DNA from: Magnaporthiopsis rhizophila
Taxonomy: Eukaryota > Ascomycota > Sordariomycetes > Magnaporthales > Magnaporthaceae
NCBI GenBank assembly: GCA_003049465.1
Contig: PYSS01000083.1
Coordinates: forward strand, 1-64,000
Direction of reading: 5' to 3'
Length of the DNA stretch: 64,000 nucleotides
This document shows, one piece after another, positions 10,757-24,929 of the stretch. Position numbers and translations under genes: made by a program. How positions within the stretch are numbered: position 1 is the stretch's first letter; every line of letters starts with the position of its first letter. The notes beneath the pieces were generated by a model. The model made no database searches and was not told the DNA's origin. It worked only from the letters and a program-made list of their open reading frames with translations.

Positions 10757-13464
10757 GCAAGCCTCATCGAGGAGTGGCATCGGCAGCTGCGAGCGCGGCC
10801 CTTCGTCGTCGACGACAAGAGTGTGAGCCACGGGGCGGCGCCATAACGACCCCAGCTATCGCCATGGAGCAAGTCCACCGTCTCTTCGGCCTTCATCAAA
10901 AAGGGTCATTTCACTCTCTACATCAAGTGCCGCGTTGAGCAAACCTGCTCTGCCAAGCAAACACGGTCCACAGCCCGGACATGGTCGAGGTCTTCTTGAT
11001 TGGGATTCATTCTTTTTATTTTCCCCAACCAAACGTTTTGTTTTGCTTTTGCTTTTGCTTTTGCTTGTTTGGCTTCCATAAGACGTGCACACTGGAGCTA
11101 CAAAAACACTCTCTTTCGGTACTCTCACTTTATATATGTTCTCCCCGGGTACTTTTCAATGGAACTTGCAGTTTGGGTTTGGCTCGGGCGAGAGAGAAGA
11201 AGACAGCGAACGAGGAAAAAAAGTCACGCTGGGAGTTCGACGAGCTGCTAGCAGGGCCGTGGTGAGAGAGTTCAGGAGCTGGTGGTATGTCACGACTGGG
11301 TGTGAAAGGTTCCGGGGCTTGTAATTGCAATAACGACTCCTCAAAAATGTCACGTCGCTTCGCTTCAGGCAAGAACACTCTCATGTCAATGGATGAAGTG
11401 GCTGGTCGAGTGCCGTTCGATGCCTGCCGCCGAGAGAGGAAAAAGGTACCCAATTTTATTCTTGTGTGCCGATTATGAATGGTGGGCAAGCATCTGATGG
11501 CACTTGAGGGGATGGCGGCGTTCTTCCCAGGGGCCGTTATGCGACAAATCGCTTGTAGACCGCCTGGGATGCAGCACGCCCATGTACGACGTCACGACGA
11601 GTGGCCATGATCGCCCCTTCACCATTGGCCGGCTGCAGCCCGAGGCCCTGGATACCCATTTTGGATGCCCAGGCTCTCTCTGGGCTCGATTGACCGCCTC
11701 GATGGGTGGCTGGAGCAGGAAAGCAGCAGAACCGCTCGGGCTCGGTCTCTCTGTCCGCCCTGCGCGCTTCAGGGCAAATCTCCCATCGGTCGACAGCCCG
11801 AAAAGGGCGACTGTCGGAAAACGTCGCCAGCGGTAGAGCCAACGCCTAATGGGCTGGACCAAGGCGGCGTTGGGCGATCTCCCTTAGAGCTGCCACCTGA
11901 TCCATGGAGCTTGGGTCCTGTCAAACTTCACGCTCCGGTAAGGGCCACCCTGTAGAACGCCATGGTGTCGCTGTACAAGGCCATCGCGTCTATGTACGGA
12001 CTCGGCCTTGATCCTCACGGCCTGATCGACACGCCGGTCACTCTTGATATCACAACCACCTTCCCGGACTTGAATAATGCGCAAACGGGCATATTGAGCT
12101 CACCCAGCGCCTGGTCATGTCTACCGATACGTGCTGTCCATCTTTCCCATCTCAGCATCACTCCGACGCTATCGTGATCAGCTCGTCAACCAGCTCACCT
12201 GGCTCTAAACTCTGCTGCATCCCGAATGAGAGCGCCCTGAACATGCCGCCGTCCTTCGTTGGGGCGTGTAGCACACATCAACAATGCCGCCATGCTCGTC
12301 TGATGGGTCCTCGCTTCCAGGCCGCCATCGAGAGCACCATGCAGTCGCCAAAGACCATTCCCTTCCAGTTGTGGCGCCTCGTTACCGACTTTATGACGTG
12401 TAGGACTGCGCCCAGAACTTGCCGTCGGAGCTGTGATTTGGCGGCCTTGAGGCGAACAGCGGTGCGGTCCTTGTGAACTGTACCCTCGGCGGTCGCTCCC
12501 ATGTCCGGCGCCACATTGCTGGTGGGTCGCATCCCTCAGGGCATCAACCAGGCCGTGTGCATCCACCCGAGGAAAAGCATCACGGAACTGAGCCGTAGGG
12601 TCGGCGAGGCACCGGAGTGGGTAGCCGCAAGCTAACTAACAATACACAGAAAGACTGACCCGTGATGGCACGGAACGTCTGCGTAGATCGGCGTCCACCA
12701 GCCAAAAAAAAAAAAAAAAAAAAAAGAAGAAGCGGTTCGACGAGCCTCCCACTACGCCAGATAGGTGATGGGATTCGTCATCACTAAGCGCCAGCTTCCT
12801 GGCCATCTTGGCACTTGCAGCAGATCCGAAATATGCGCACAGCCACGCAAAAGGTGCGAAACAGGGACGGGCCAGCTTCCCAGCGATCCTGTTCCTGGCG
12901 CAAAGCACAACCACATCGGCCTCGGCGTTATCGCCCTCGCCCCTTACAACAGACGGCTTGGCCAACAGCATCCCGCCTACGGGTGTGCGCGCCGTGAGCT
13001 TGACCCGCGTACGAGCGTCGGGCGCCTCGGGCGTGGTCTGCCCCTGCGTCGGTGTCCCCGCGTAGGTGCGTAACCGAGTGGAAAGCACGTCAGTGAGGGC
13101 CAGCACAGCACAGCACAGCACAGCACAGCCGACGAGGCCGCACCGCCGCGGCAGTAACAACAGCATCAGCGGGCCGAAGCACTTCACGAATAGATAGACG
13201 ATTGCGAACGAGAAGGCGGTAAAAAGAGAAGAAAAAAAATCGATACGTTTCTCGTCCCGCCTGGTCGGGGACTTGTCAAAACAGACAAAACGACCAGGCC
13301 TACTATCCCTGTCCGCAAGTAGAGTGCCCGTGTCCTACTGTTTATCGCCAACCAGCTGCCCGGTTTGTTTGCACGTCAAACATTGCGCCGTTGATACGAC
13401 CCTACCCTTATCCAGTTTCATGTTTCTCCCAGCCGCGACAGTGATGCTGCCGCTAGCGTTTGCT
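10757..13464. other. Gene-poor region with unassigned coding-like fragments
   Basis: A (TTTTGC)n stretch lies at 11041-11070 and a (CAGCA)n stretch at about 13105-13130, with a poly-A run near 12702-12725. The segment 11500-12600 has coding-like GC content and short peptides on both strands, but no frame stays open and no family was recognised. It could be an old decayed gene. Confidence 0.45.
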
Positions 13465-13740
13465 GTCGCCATCACGTCCAAGTCCTTCACCATCACCAAC
13501 GTGGCCAAGCTCACCAACGAAAATGACGGCATGTACATAAATCATTGGCGACGGTGTCTACGACATAACAAGTAAGCCACTCTTTTGCCAGACCAAACTC
13601 CATCTTGTTTTACACCCCATATTCACGTCAACAAACTTCTTCGAGGAACACCCTAGCGGCGTCAAGATCCTCAAGCGCACGGCCGGCAAGAACCCGACCA
13701 AGCAGTCCTGGAAGTACCACGGCAAGCGGCACCGACGTGG
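13465..13740 (+). pseudogene. Cytochrome b5 domain gene relic
   Basis: Two blocks match the cytochrome b5 heme-binding fold. Block 1 (from 13474) reads SKSFTITNVAKLTNENDGMY, then after a frame change IGDGVYDIT. Block 2 (from 13637) reads FFEEHPSGVKILKRTAGKN and KQSWKYHGKR. The first axial heme ligand region (HP-x-G) and the second (WKYHGK) are visible. Lesions: the codon at the expected start is ACG (13474-13476). One extra A near 13538-13541 shifts the frame. The donor GTAAGC at 13572 is intact, but the expected acceptor AG at 13633-13634 is AA. The usual HPGG is HPSG. In the family this is a small electron carrier; here it is probably non-functional. Confidence 0.72.
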
Positions 13741-14768
13741 CGAGCTGGGCGTCGTTTGCCACGCGGCCGCGGACGCCCTCCTTCTAGCTTCTTGGTCCGA
13801 CTCCAACCTGCCCGAGGACTTTTGGCCAATCGCGCAGAGCTACGCGCTGGTGAGCTCTGCCGAGAAAAAAAAAACACCATGGGCAGGCTGGGGTTCAACC
13901 GCCTTTATGCTGACGGTCCACCAAGGCTGCATCTGGCCGACGGGCTCAGCTCCAGGACACGCATATACACACACACATACACACACACACACACCCGCGA
14001 GCATTCCGCGCAGATGCAGAGAAAACCTTACTGCCACGGCAGCTGGCTTGGCGCCCCTCGATTTTCTGCGCAAGCAAAGCAGCAACGACGCGTTGTGCGC
14101 AGGGCGGCGGAAGAAAAAACGGCTGGATTCTTTGCAGCCTATGGCTAAGACCCTAATAGCACAGCCGGCCGGCAGGAACTCGGGGCTGTGCAGGAGTAGG
14201 TAGGTTGGCAGTAGCTTAGCATTCGATGTAAGCGGACTGTCAAGAAACCCCAAGCAGGGTTAGACATGAACTTAAACTCTCAGTCAAGTGGCCCTTTTTA
14301 TCTATTGCTATCCCGGTCGGAAAACGACCCGTCAAGATGCTCGTGGAGTCACCTCATGCCGCACCAAGTGAGCAGCCGACTTTTTGCAGCGCCTGCCGGG
14401 GCGGTCATCTTTCTTTCAAAATACAAGCATTCACGTCGGCTGCGGGGCCGTCTCTCCCTACGAGCAGCCGGAACGTCTCCCCCCAGCCGGTCGATCCTCT
14501 GCCGTCATCCGAGGTGCCCTGCCCTGTTTCTGGAACCACGCGAGGGAGCATGGGGTTTCTCGACGAAGGCCTCGTACCGCCACCTGTAGCGCTAGCTCCC
14601 ACAACCGAGCTCCGGCAAGGCCTTGACGAGATCATAAGAAACCACGGGTGGATGGGACCAGGACATAGTCGAGCAGCGGTCTCCCTCTTCTGGGTGTCTC
14701 AATATTGCTCTTCTTTCATCTTCATCCCAGCGGCCACAGCCACGTTTGTAAGTGTCGTGTCTTGCGAC

Positions 14769-14810
<42 letters not shown>

Positions 14811-14838
14811 NNNNNNNNNNNNNNNNNNNNNNNNNNNN

Positions 14839-14881
<43 letters not shown>

Positions 14882-15808
14882 GAGGCCCGAACTGGGACCG
14901 CAAGCGAGAGAGAAACGAGGACTGGGTCGGTCGGTGCTCTGGAATTGGTACCTAGGTAAATATAATGAATGATGCCCGAGGTCCGATGCTAGGCGAAGCA
15001 CCCAGTGTTTTCCGCCATAGTTCGTTCCCATTTGATCATCTCGAGACGCCCCAGCGTCATCCACAAGCCGAAGCAGACCTCCTTTCTAACTCGTACCGCT
15101 GCGAGTTGCAGCAAAAGCCGTCGTCCTCATTGGGCAAGCGTCCCAACCATGTCAAGTGTCTTTTTGTGCAAGTGTTCCAGGTCAGCCCAAAGGCGGGCAG
15201 CGGTGGCTCTAAGCTCCGGAGGCGGGCCTAGTCCATCAGAGAAGATCACGGCAAGCCACCAATAGCCAGCTAGCCCGCTAGCTACGCTGGATCTGACCGT
15301 GGACGAATAGATATCCTGCGGCCTTTTTGCATCATGTGTCTTTCAAGCGGCCGTGCCAAACAAGAGCGAGACAAACAGGGATAGAGCAGGATCAGGATCA
15401 TATTCGTTCTCCACATAAGCCCGAGCACTCGCCTTGTCACATCCTTCGTGCCGGGATACACCATGTCGAGGGCTGACAAAGAACAACGCCAGCAGAGCTG
15501 CAAGCCAGATAAAAAGCATAGAGTTACATGAACAAGCAAAAATACAAACATTAGCCCGACCGACCTTTGCATCGCGTCATCAGAACCGAGGCGGCCTGAA
15601 CAGACCATCCCTTCCGCGCATAACGTTTTCGCCCGGACAGAAAAAGAAATACCAGAACACATCTCCTATTTTTGATACTCCACACTCCAATCATCCCCTA
15701 CGCTTGTTCTTGATCCTCTTGGTAAAAGTCGACTTCATAGTTCGGGCTAAAAACAACCGGCTCTAGCCAGACAAGGTCTCGGTTGACGGCGTTGCTGACA
15801 GCCGATCT
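13741..15808. other. Intergenic region with microsatellite and gap
   Basis: A (CA)n run lies at 13967-13995. The frame of the cytochrome b5 relic stays open to about 14203 but shows no further domain. After the N gap the sequence to 15808 shows no recognised gene on either strand. Confidence 0.55.
14771..14879. other. Assembly gap flanked by poly-T on both sides
   Basis: About 40 T, then 28 N (14811-14838), then about 40 T. The identical flanks suggest one long homopolymer that could not be resolved. Confidence 0.95.
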
Positions 15809-18512
15809 CTAGTCGACAACACCAGCCGCCAGAGGCTCGACTTGGGGCGGGTCCTCGGGCTGCGATTGTGTCTGCTGCTCCTGCTCGACCGGCACGCTCG
15901 AAGCCACGCTGGAAGCAATCACCACCAACTGGCCGTCCTCCTGCCGGTTCTGGTTGGGCAGCATCGTGTTGACGGGGACGCCGTTCTCCACGTCGGCCTC
16001 CCTGCGCTCGGGGTTTCTGCCCACGTCCTCGACGGCCTTGCGTTCCTTGCGGCCCAGAACCACGTGGTCAAAGCCGGCAGATAGGAGCTGGTCGGTCCTG
16101 AGAAGAAATGCACAAGTTAGCATTGGAGCAGATGGGAATAGAAGGGAAGGAAAGAGCGTACTTTAGCATGTCCACCTTCAGCAGCCGCGCCTTGTCCCGC
16201 AGCGCCTGCTGGTCGCGCTCGTGATCGAACTGGAGCTCGCCGCTCTTGATCTGCGCCGCGATCTTGCTCCATCTGGCCTCCTGGTCGCGGATGGCCGCGA
16301 TGAGGAGGGTGCAGTCGTGCGTGCTCCATGAGATGCGCTTCTGCGGCGTCTTTGGGTTCCTCTGCCGCGCCTCCAGCGACACGGCCTTGGACTGCTGCGA
16401 CAGCCACTCGACGTCGGGCATCGGCGTGTTGCTGCTGTAGCGTGAGTCGTCGCTGGGCAAAGCCGAGCCGCGGCCTGTAGAGCTATCGATGACGGCCTGG
16501 GTGGACGACGCTGGGCTGGGCCTGGCCGCCGCCACTTCGACCGGCCCGGCCACCGGCACTTGGACGACCGGCCCGGGCGACGACGAGGGAGGTAGTTTGC
16601 CGGTTAGTCTGGGGTCGACCGGGACGTCTCCCGCGATCCGGACTCTCTTAGGTCGTCTCGTGAAGAAGCTCTGCGGCCGACGCGCCGGCAATGGTCGTGG
16701 CGGCGGCGGCATCAACTGGCTGTCGGGGATCGTGCCGCGCTTGTCGACCTGGAACGCATCGCTGTCGTCGTCCTGGGACGAACCGGTGTCCGACCCGGCC
16801 CGGGCACGCTTTCGCGAGGGGCCCTGAGAAGAAGGACCGGCGGCGCTGGCGGCGGTAGAGTCGCCGCCGCCGGGCTGTGGGTGGGGTGGGGTCGGCGGCG
16901 GGAGAGAGGAGTCCCTAACACTCACAAAGTCCCGGACCTCGCTGACGCTCACGTCCGACACGACACTATCTTGCGAAGCAGGCGGCGGCGGACCAAAGTG
17001 GGACACGGCGCCGGGCCCGAACTCGACCTGGGCGTGCGACAGCTGCGAGTCGCCGCGGCGGATGCCACTCTCCAGCGAGTTCTCGAACAGCTCCGACGTG
17101 GTCTCGTCGATCCAGGACTGCAGAGACGTCACGAGCTTGCCCGGAGGAAACGCCTTGGCCATCTGGTCTAGGACTTCAGCTGTGACGTTGCCTCCTCCGG
17201 CGCCCAGGAGCCGCAGCATGTTCTTGCACCTCGCCACGTACCAGGGTCGAATCTGATCCACGTCCAGCTGCAGGTGCGAGAATTGGGCCGGATCCCAGCC
17301 CGGGAGCGATTTGAACCGGGCGCTGTTGGCGACGATGGCGTGCAGATCTTGATCACCTTCGGTGATCTCATCGACGCAGAAGACGTCAAGAAGCACTTTT
17401 TGAGGGGATGCCTCGGCGTTTGCCGCCTGGAGCTTGATGATTGCGAGCTGGGTCCGGACGTCGACGGCGAGGGCGATGGTCACCTCCTTGAATTCATTGT
17501 GATCGAAGAAGGCGGCTGGGCTGAAGTCCAAGGGGAAGCTTGAGGCGTCGAGCTGGGACAGCAGCTCAAAGGGCAGCCTGCCGGCCTCGTGGGCGCGGAG
17601 CGAGAAAAGGCTGCACGAGAACTCGCCCAGGTTGGCGATGCAAACGATGTTCTTGGCCGATGAGTGCTCGTTGGTGTCCGGAGAATGCGCGAGCAGGGTG
17701 CTGATGTCGATGCTGCTGATGAAGCGGGACTCGCTCGCCTTGTCCCGGTAAAGCCTGCTGAGGGCTGCCAGCTGATCGCGCACGACCTCGAGCTCCTCGA
17801 CAAAGTCGGGGTCATCCATGGAGGATCCGCGCTGGGACAGCAAGTTGTGCAGCTCCTTGGCGGCGTCGAGCAGTCGCGGGAGACCCTTGTTGAGGGCGCG
17901 AGCTCTGCCGGTGTTGCGGAGTCTTCCACGGTCCATGATCCGCTGTCCGATACCGGACGGCGACTCCGGGGCGTCCATGACCATGGACGAAGAAGAAGGA
18001 GGAGGACCCGGCGACGGTTGGCTGACTATATCGGGGTTAGCAAGGTACTGCTACGGGCAGCGAAAGAAATAAAATAAAATAAAAATAAAAATAAAAATTA
18101 AAAAAAAAAGACAAAATAAAAATAAATAAAACGCACATCGTCCAAAGTAGGGCGCCGCAACAGGCAAGGTGCCACTCATGCGTCGGGTCAGATCATATTG
18201 CGATTGCTCGTAGCGAGTATGGTCATATTGACTCTGCTCCATGGGCTCGCTGCTGATGCTGCGGATGCTCTGGTCGGCGACAAAGTCGCGCGGCATGCCC
18301 CGGCGGGCGCCGTAGACGCTCTGGTCGGCGTCGGCATAGGTGGACGCGGCGGCGGCGAGGGCGGCGATGCCAGGCTGGGGATGATCGCTCAGGGTTGGGG
18401 TTTGTATTGGTGCCTGCTCCTTGGCCATCTGGCTGGCCCGGGTGCGCGAGGCCACAGGCGAATTGAGGAAGTGCGCCACGGGCGGCAGCTTGAGCGAAGC
18501 CATCGCGGCCAT
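15809..18512 (-). CDS. TRF/Taz1-like telobox Myb protein (telomere-repeat binding candidate)
   Basis: Exons 18512-18137, 18025-16162 and 16097-15809 join in frame to about 842 residues. The C-terminal third has a SANT/Myb-like segment, W-S-T-H-D-C-T-L-L...W-S-K-I-A-A-Q-I-K (about residues 690-715), followed by a degenerate telobox-like ALRDKARLLKVDML (about 734). This is the arrangement of fungal TRF-type proteins (Taz1, Tbf1). Residues of about 170-430 are helical and could be the TRF homology (dimerisation) domain. The middle is disordered, Pro/Ser-rich, with a basic nuclear signal, RKRAR. Telobox Myb proteins bind double-stranded TTAGGG repeats at telomeres or subtelomeric promoters; that role is inferred. 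Intron 1 is very A-rich. The gene is divergent from the GDT1-like gene. The start could instead be the ATG at 18503. Confidence 0.7.
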
Positions 18513-20082
18513 GAGCTGTGCTGCCTGTGGGTGGTGGTGGTGGTGTTGAGGAACAACCTCGCGCCTATCCTGTTGGTTCCCGTTTCTCTCCTCTTCGGCT
18601 TGTTCTTTGGGTGGTGGGCAAATGTCTCCGCATGGGGGGGTTAGGGTACGCGCGTTCGCCACGAGGTTTCGCTTGATAAACAGATGCATTGTGATTGCGC
18701 CATGCTCCAAGGCGGGGTGGGGCGGGGGCCAAAAGGTTTCACCAGAGTGGCTGGCTTCACCAAGTCACGTGTTTTTGGTCGTGGGCGCTTGGAGCGGGAA
18801 CCAAATGGATAGCTGCTGGTATCTGCAGCGGTAGATGTGCCAGTACGGAAAATTGAAAGAACATATGAAGTTGATTTAAAGGCGCGGATCTCTGTGGCGG
18901 CCTGGGTGTAGGTGCTTTGGACAGCCTCATTTGCATACTTTTATTCCCATCGTTGTTCGCTTTATTTTTCCCACCTTATTTCTCCATCTTTCGGCATCGC
19001 CCACATTCTTCTTTTATTCAGGTCCCAGGTCAGCGATGCAAGGACCTCTGTGCGTTCGGGAACAAGAACGCGACTCAGGGGCACGCTAGGGCCCACAGTG
19101 CCTGAGATGCAGCGGCCGACTGCCGGATTTACCCCTGATTCAATCGAACACGATGTGGCGAGTCGGCCTTTCGGACGACGACAGCGAGCCAGCGAGCCAG
19201 CAGGCCTCCTACCCTGCACCTACCCTGTATGCCTGTGCACTCGTAAAATCTTGACAAAAAGTCAGCCAACTCAAAAAAGGCTTGTCGCGCCCGCTCGGGA
19301 GTGTTTTCAGACAGTTTTGAAGCTTAGCGATTCGCGAGCACGGCACGCGGTCGCTGGACGAATTGACACCCGACGCAAATAGAGGAGGGCAGCCAGCGTC
19401 TCGCCCAGCAATCAAATCGCATTTCCACACGACCGGATTCCACCGCCAAAACACGGCAAGAAAAGAAAGGGGCATAGCCACATCCAGCCATGAGAAAAAG
19501 CAACTCTGCAGTTTAACGTAATTACGTTGTCTGCCAGCCAATGCGGCCCCGTCCTGTCGGGTCCCGCCCGAGCCGGGGCCAAGTAGGCTGCAGATGGGGC
19601 ACGAGGCTTGCTCGGTTCCCTGCGACTGGCAGGGAGGCGGCCCCAGATGTGTCGAATAATAAACCGACCCTTTTTTACGCATGCTGGCCCCATTCCAGCC
19701 CATCCAAGCCCTGTGTTCAGGGAGGGAATCTTTTTCTCATCGAGTTCGTTTTCTCCCATTCCTTGCACCACAACAACTGCCACCTGCCGTCGAGCCTATC
19801 TATACTATATTCCTTCTCTTTTGTTTCCTTGTTCGTTGTTGTAGCCAGCAGACGCGTTCCGGTCTGCTTTCTTTCCAGGGTACAAGCCGTTGTCACCCAA
19901 GCAGTGGCCTCTCGTTCGTCACGTCATCGATCAGCGCGAGATCCGCAAGATTTCGGTACACGGGACAAGTGCAGGTCTTGCTTGTGTCGCCCTACGTCGT
20001 GCTCGAGAGCCGAAGAAAGGAACCCTCACGCAACAAGGCCGACACATCGGTTGACACCATCCCATAGCTTGCTTGCGCAAAA
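18513..20082. other. Divergent intergenic/promoter region
   Basis: This is the shared upstream region of the telobox Myb gene (minus) and the GDT1-like gene (plus). The 300 bases before 20083 are pyrimidine-rich, as in a fungal leader. No further gene was recognised. Confidence 0.6.
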
Positions 20083-22160
20083 ATGAGACTCCGGAACCCA
20101 CGATCGCCGCTCTTCCTTCTCCTTTCGTCCCTTGCCCTATCCGCCGCCCTCACCGCGGGCAAAGTCGACTCCACGGACAAGTCGTTGGTCGGCGCGCCGC
20201 CGAGCACGGGCACCAAGGATGCGCCCGTCGACGGCGTGGACGGGAGGCCCCGCCAGGGGCCGTTTGTCGACATCGAGAACCTGAGGAAGGACAAGGAGAA
20301 GAGCGGGTCCTCCAAGGACCTACCGCCGCTCAAGGACCGGCCCAAGGACCCGACCGTGGTTGACGGCAAGAAGATACCCGAGTCGAACGATGGCGTTATG
20401 GACGACAAGAATCGGGCTCAGCCCAAGCACGGCACCACGGGCACGGCCGGCGGCGTGTCGGAGAAGGACAAGCAGCGCAAGGCCAAGGAGGGCGTGACGG
20501 GCGAGAAGGTCGAGAACAAGCCCGAGACGCCCAAGGCGGCGCCGCCGCTGCCGCACAGCGAGCAGGAGAAGATCCTGAGCGGGCAGCCGAAGAAGGACTC
20601 CAAGGACAAGGGCAAAGCAGGGTCGGACGATGTCGGCGGCTTAGGGGTGCGTCAGAGATTCCGGCCATCGAGTATTCTGTTTTTTTCCGTCTCCCCTGGC
20701 GTTTCGTCTGCTAACACCCGTTTACCGCCGTGCTTAGAAACCGAGCGATCTTCCGGGCAAGACACACGACAAGAACCCTCCACTGCCAAACTCTGTGCAC
20801 AAGGACCACCTTGAAGTGACCAAGGGCGGCAGCAAGACGGCACCCACCTCGGGCAAGACTCCCACGCCGGCAACGACAGACGAAGGTGGCGTCATCCGGC
20901 CGCTCCACTCCTTCTTCCTCTCCCTCACCATGATCCTCTTCTCCGAGGTGGGCGACAAGACGTTCCTGGTGGCGGCGCTCATGGCCATGAAGCACGACCG
21001 GCTGGTGGTGTTCACGGCCGCCTTCGCGGCGCTCATCACCATGACGGTGCTGTCGGCCGTCATGGGCCACACGGTCCCGTCGCTTCTCCCAAAACGGCTG
21101 ACAAACTTCATGGCCGCGGGCCTGTTCCTCGTCTTTGGTCTGCGGCTGCTGCGCGAGGGCATGGCCATGAGCCCGGACGAAGGCGTGACGGCCGAGATGC
21201 AGGAGGTCGAGCACGAGCTCGAGGAGAAGGAGAACCTTGCTCGGAAGCAGGGCCGTGGTGGTGGAAGACGCGCCTCGGTCTCGCCCTACGCCCTCGAGAT
21301 GGGCATGGGCGGAGGAGGTGAGCGCAAGTCGAGGTCGAAAAACTCTCGCTTCCCCACGCCGCCGAGGTCCCCGTCGTCGTCGTCGTCGCGCAGCCGGAGC
21401 CGCAGCCGGTCGTCGAGGCGGCGAGGTGCCGGCAGCTCCGGGGCCGGTGGTGGCGGCGGCGCCGCCATCGCGTCGGCGCTGGCCGGGCTCAACAACCTGC
21501 TGTCGCTCCTGCTCAGCCCGGCCTGGGTCCAGACGTTCGTCATGACGTTCCTGGGCGAGTGGGGCGACCGTAGCCAGATCGCCACCATCGCCATGGCGGC
21601 CGGCCAGGACTACTGGTGGGTGACGCTGGGAGCGGTGCTGGGGCACGCGTGCTGCACTGGTGTTGCCGTCATTGGCGGGAGGGCGATCGCGGGGCGGGTG
21701 AGCCTCAAAGTTGGTATGTTCTCTCTTTTGTCACTCCCACCCTTGAAAGTCTTGTCTTTTGTCACTCCTACCCTTGAGAGTCTTTTCTTGTCACTCCTAC
21801 CCTTGAGAGTCTTCTCTTGTCACTCCTGTCCTCGAAAGTCTTTATACTGTGGCTATCTTTTTTTGTCACTCCTACACTCGTCTTTATATGTCGGCTTTTT
21901 TTCGTCACTCCTACCCTCGAAAGTCTTTAATATGTCGACTATTTTCCCTATCACCCTGTCACTCCTATAGTCGACCGTCTTCTCTTTTATTACTCCTACC
22001 CTCGAAAGTCCCCATCCGTCGGCTCCTTCCACCACTCCCACACTCGAAAGTCTTTATATGCCAGCCGGCTAACACGCGTCTCGCAACAGTTACCGTGGGC
22101 GGCGCCATCGCATTCCTCGTGTTTGCCTTGATCTACTTCATCGAGGCCTTTTACAAGTAA
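20083..22160 (+). CDS. gdt1: GDT1/TMEM165 family (UPF0016) Golgi Ca2+/Mn2+:H+ antiporter
   Basis: Exons 20083-20646, 20738-21713 and 22090-22160 give about 536 residues. A signal peptide (about residues 1-25, LLLSSLALSAALTAG) is followed by a long Lys/Asp/Pro-rich luminal stretch. Two family repeats follow, each with the diagnostic acidic motif on a membrane helix: EVGDKT at 258-263 and EWGDRS at 462-467. They are separated by a cytosolic loop with a coiled Glu-rich part and a Ser/Arg run. The last exon supplies the final helix, GGAIAFLVFALIYFIEAFYK. Known members exchange Ca2+ or Mn2+ for protons in the Golgi and support glycosylation. The yeast protein is about 280 residues; the extra length here is the N-terminal tail and the loop. 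Intron 2 (376 bases) holds a minisatellite. Confidence 0.93.
21716..22075. repeat. Intronic minisatellite, about 30-base units
   Basis: Around ten degenerate units of the form TTGTCACTCCTACCCTYGAR followed by AGTCTTT and a short T-rich spacer fill most of intron 2 of the GDT1-family gene. Confidence 0.85.
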
Positions 22161-23004
22161 AGAGAGAAGGAATGACACGGAGACGCTGATGGGTCGGGGC
22201 TGTCGGAGCCTTTTGTTCCAGCAGTCGTGGCTTGTCCTGTTTTTTTATATATATCATGTTGTACGGGATACGACCAACCTTGTAATCGGAATAAACGGCC
22301 CTGCGCGGACGAATCGTCGAGTTTGGTTGATATGGATGACGGGCGTCTCGATGCCGCTTTGTCTTGGTCTCCTTTTTTATATCTGGGGTCTTTTTTTGGG
22401 AAGGATATAAAGGTTGAAAGAAGCAAACTGGGAGGCAGCTCGACGTGCCTGGTTATATGTGCTCCGTTGCGTGTCTTTTTGTACAAATAATTCTCGCTCT
22501 AGATGTGCTTCCTCTAGGTGCTATAAATCACGGCTGTGGGCCTTCTGATACCCTGGCCAGCTAGAGCTTGGTACGGTGATTTAACCCCTGCTCTTGATGT
22601 GCCTCTAAGGGTGCTATAAATCGACGGCGTATGGACCTGATGCCCTAGGCAGCGAGAGCTTGGTATGGTGATAATACCAGGTAGGAACCAATATCAGACC
22701 GTCTTGTCACATTGGCTTTCGACTCAGCAGCAAATGACTTTTTATTTTGTATAGCAACCAGCAACCGGATCTCTGGGCTCTCATGGCCCATTTGTTACCA
22801 TTATCCCCCATATCTGAGAACCGGTGCAGACAAAAGATGTCCAGCTATTGTGTACATTATGATGACCCAAGCCCAGATAAGAAAGCTAGCCTAGCTAAAG
22901 AACAAGGCCGGCTTTTCTCCTCTTCCCCTGTTAGATAGCAACAGCTATAGTGGATGATCACACGCGGAGACGTGAACCCAGCAAGCTAGGTAGGTAGTAT
23001 ATGC
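22161..23004. other. Intergenic region between convergent genes
   Basis: 3' regions of the GDT1-family gene (plus) and the DUF1917 gene (minus). It contains a tandem duplication at 22499-22680. No gene was recognised. Confidence 0.6.
22499..22680. repeat. Diverged tandem duplication, about 95-base unit
   Basis: Two copies share GATGTGC, GGTGCTATAAATC, the GAGCTTGGTAYGGTGAT block and spacing. The first runs from about 22501 and the second from about 22595. The copies differ by many substitutions, mainly transitions. Confidence 0.75.
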
Positions 23005-24899
<1,895 letters not shown>

Positions 24900-24929
24900 G
24901 GTGGCGAGAGGTGGTTGTTTTTTGTGGAT

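Noticed and set aside
12636..13187. Minus-strand 183-codon frame with a Leu/Cys-rich start
   Set aside because: It reads through a CAGCA repeat and a poly-A run (poly-Phe) and shows no conserved motif.
22960..23000. tRNA-like stretch near GAACCCAGCAAGC
   Set aside because: No acceptor-stem pairing or T-loop consensus could be built.
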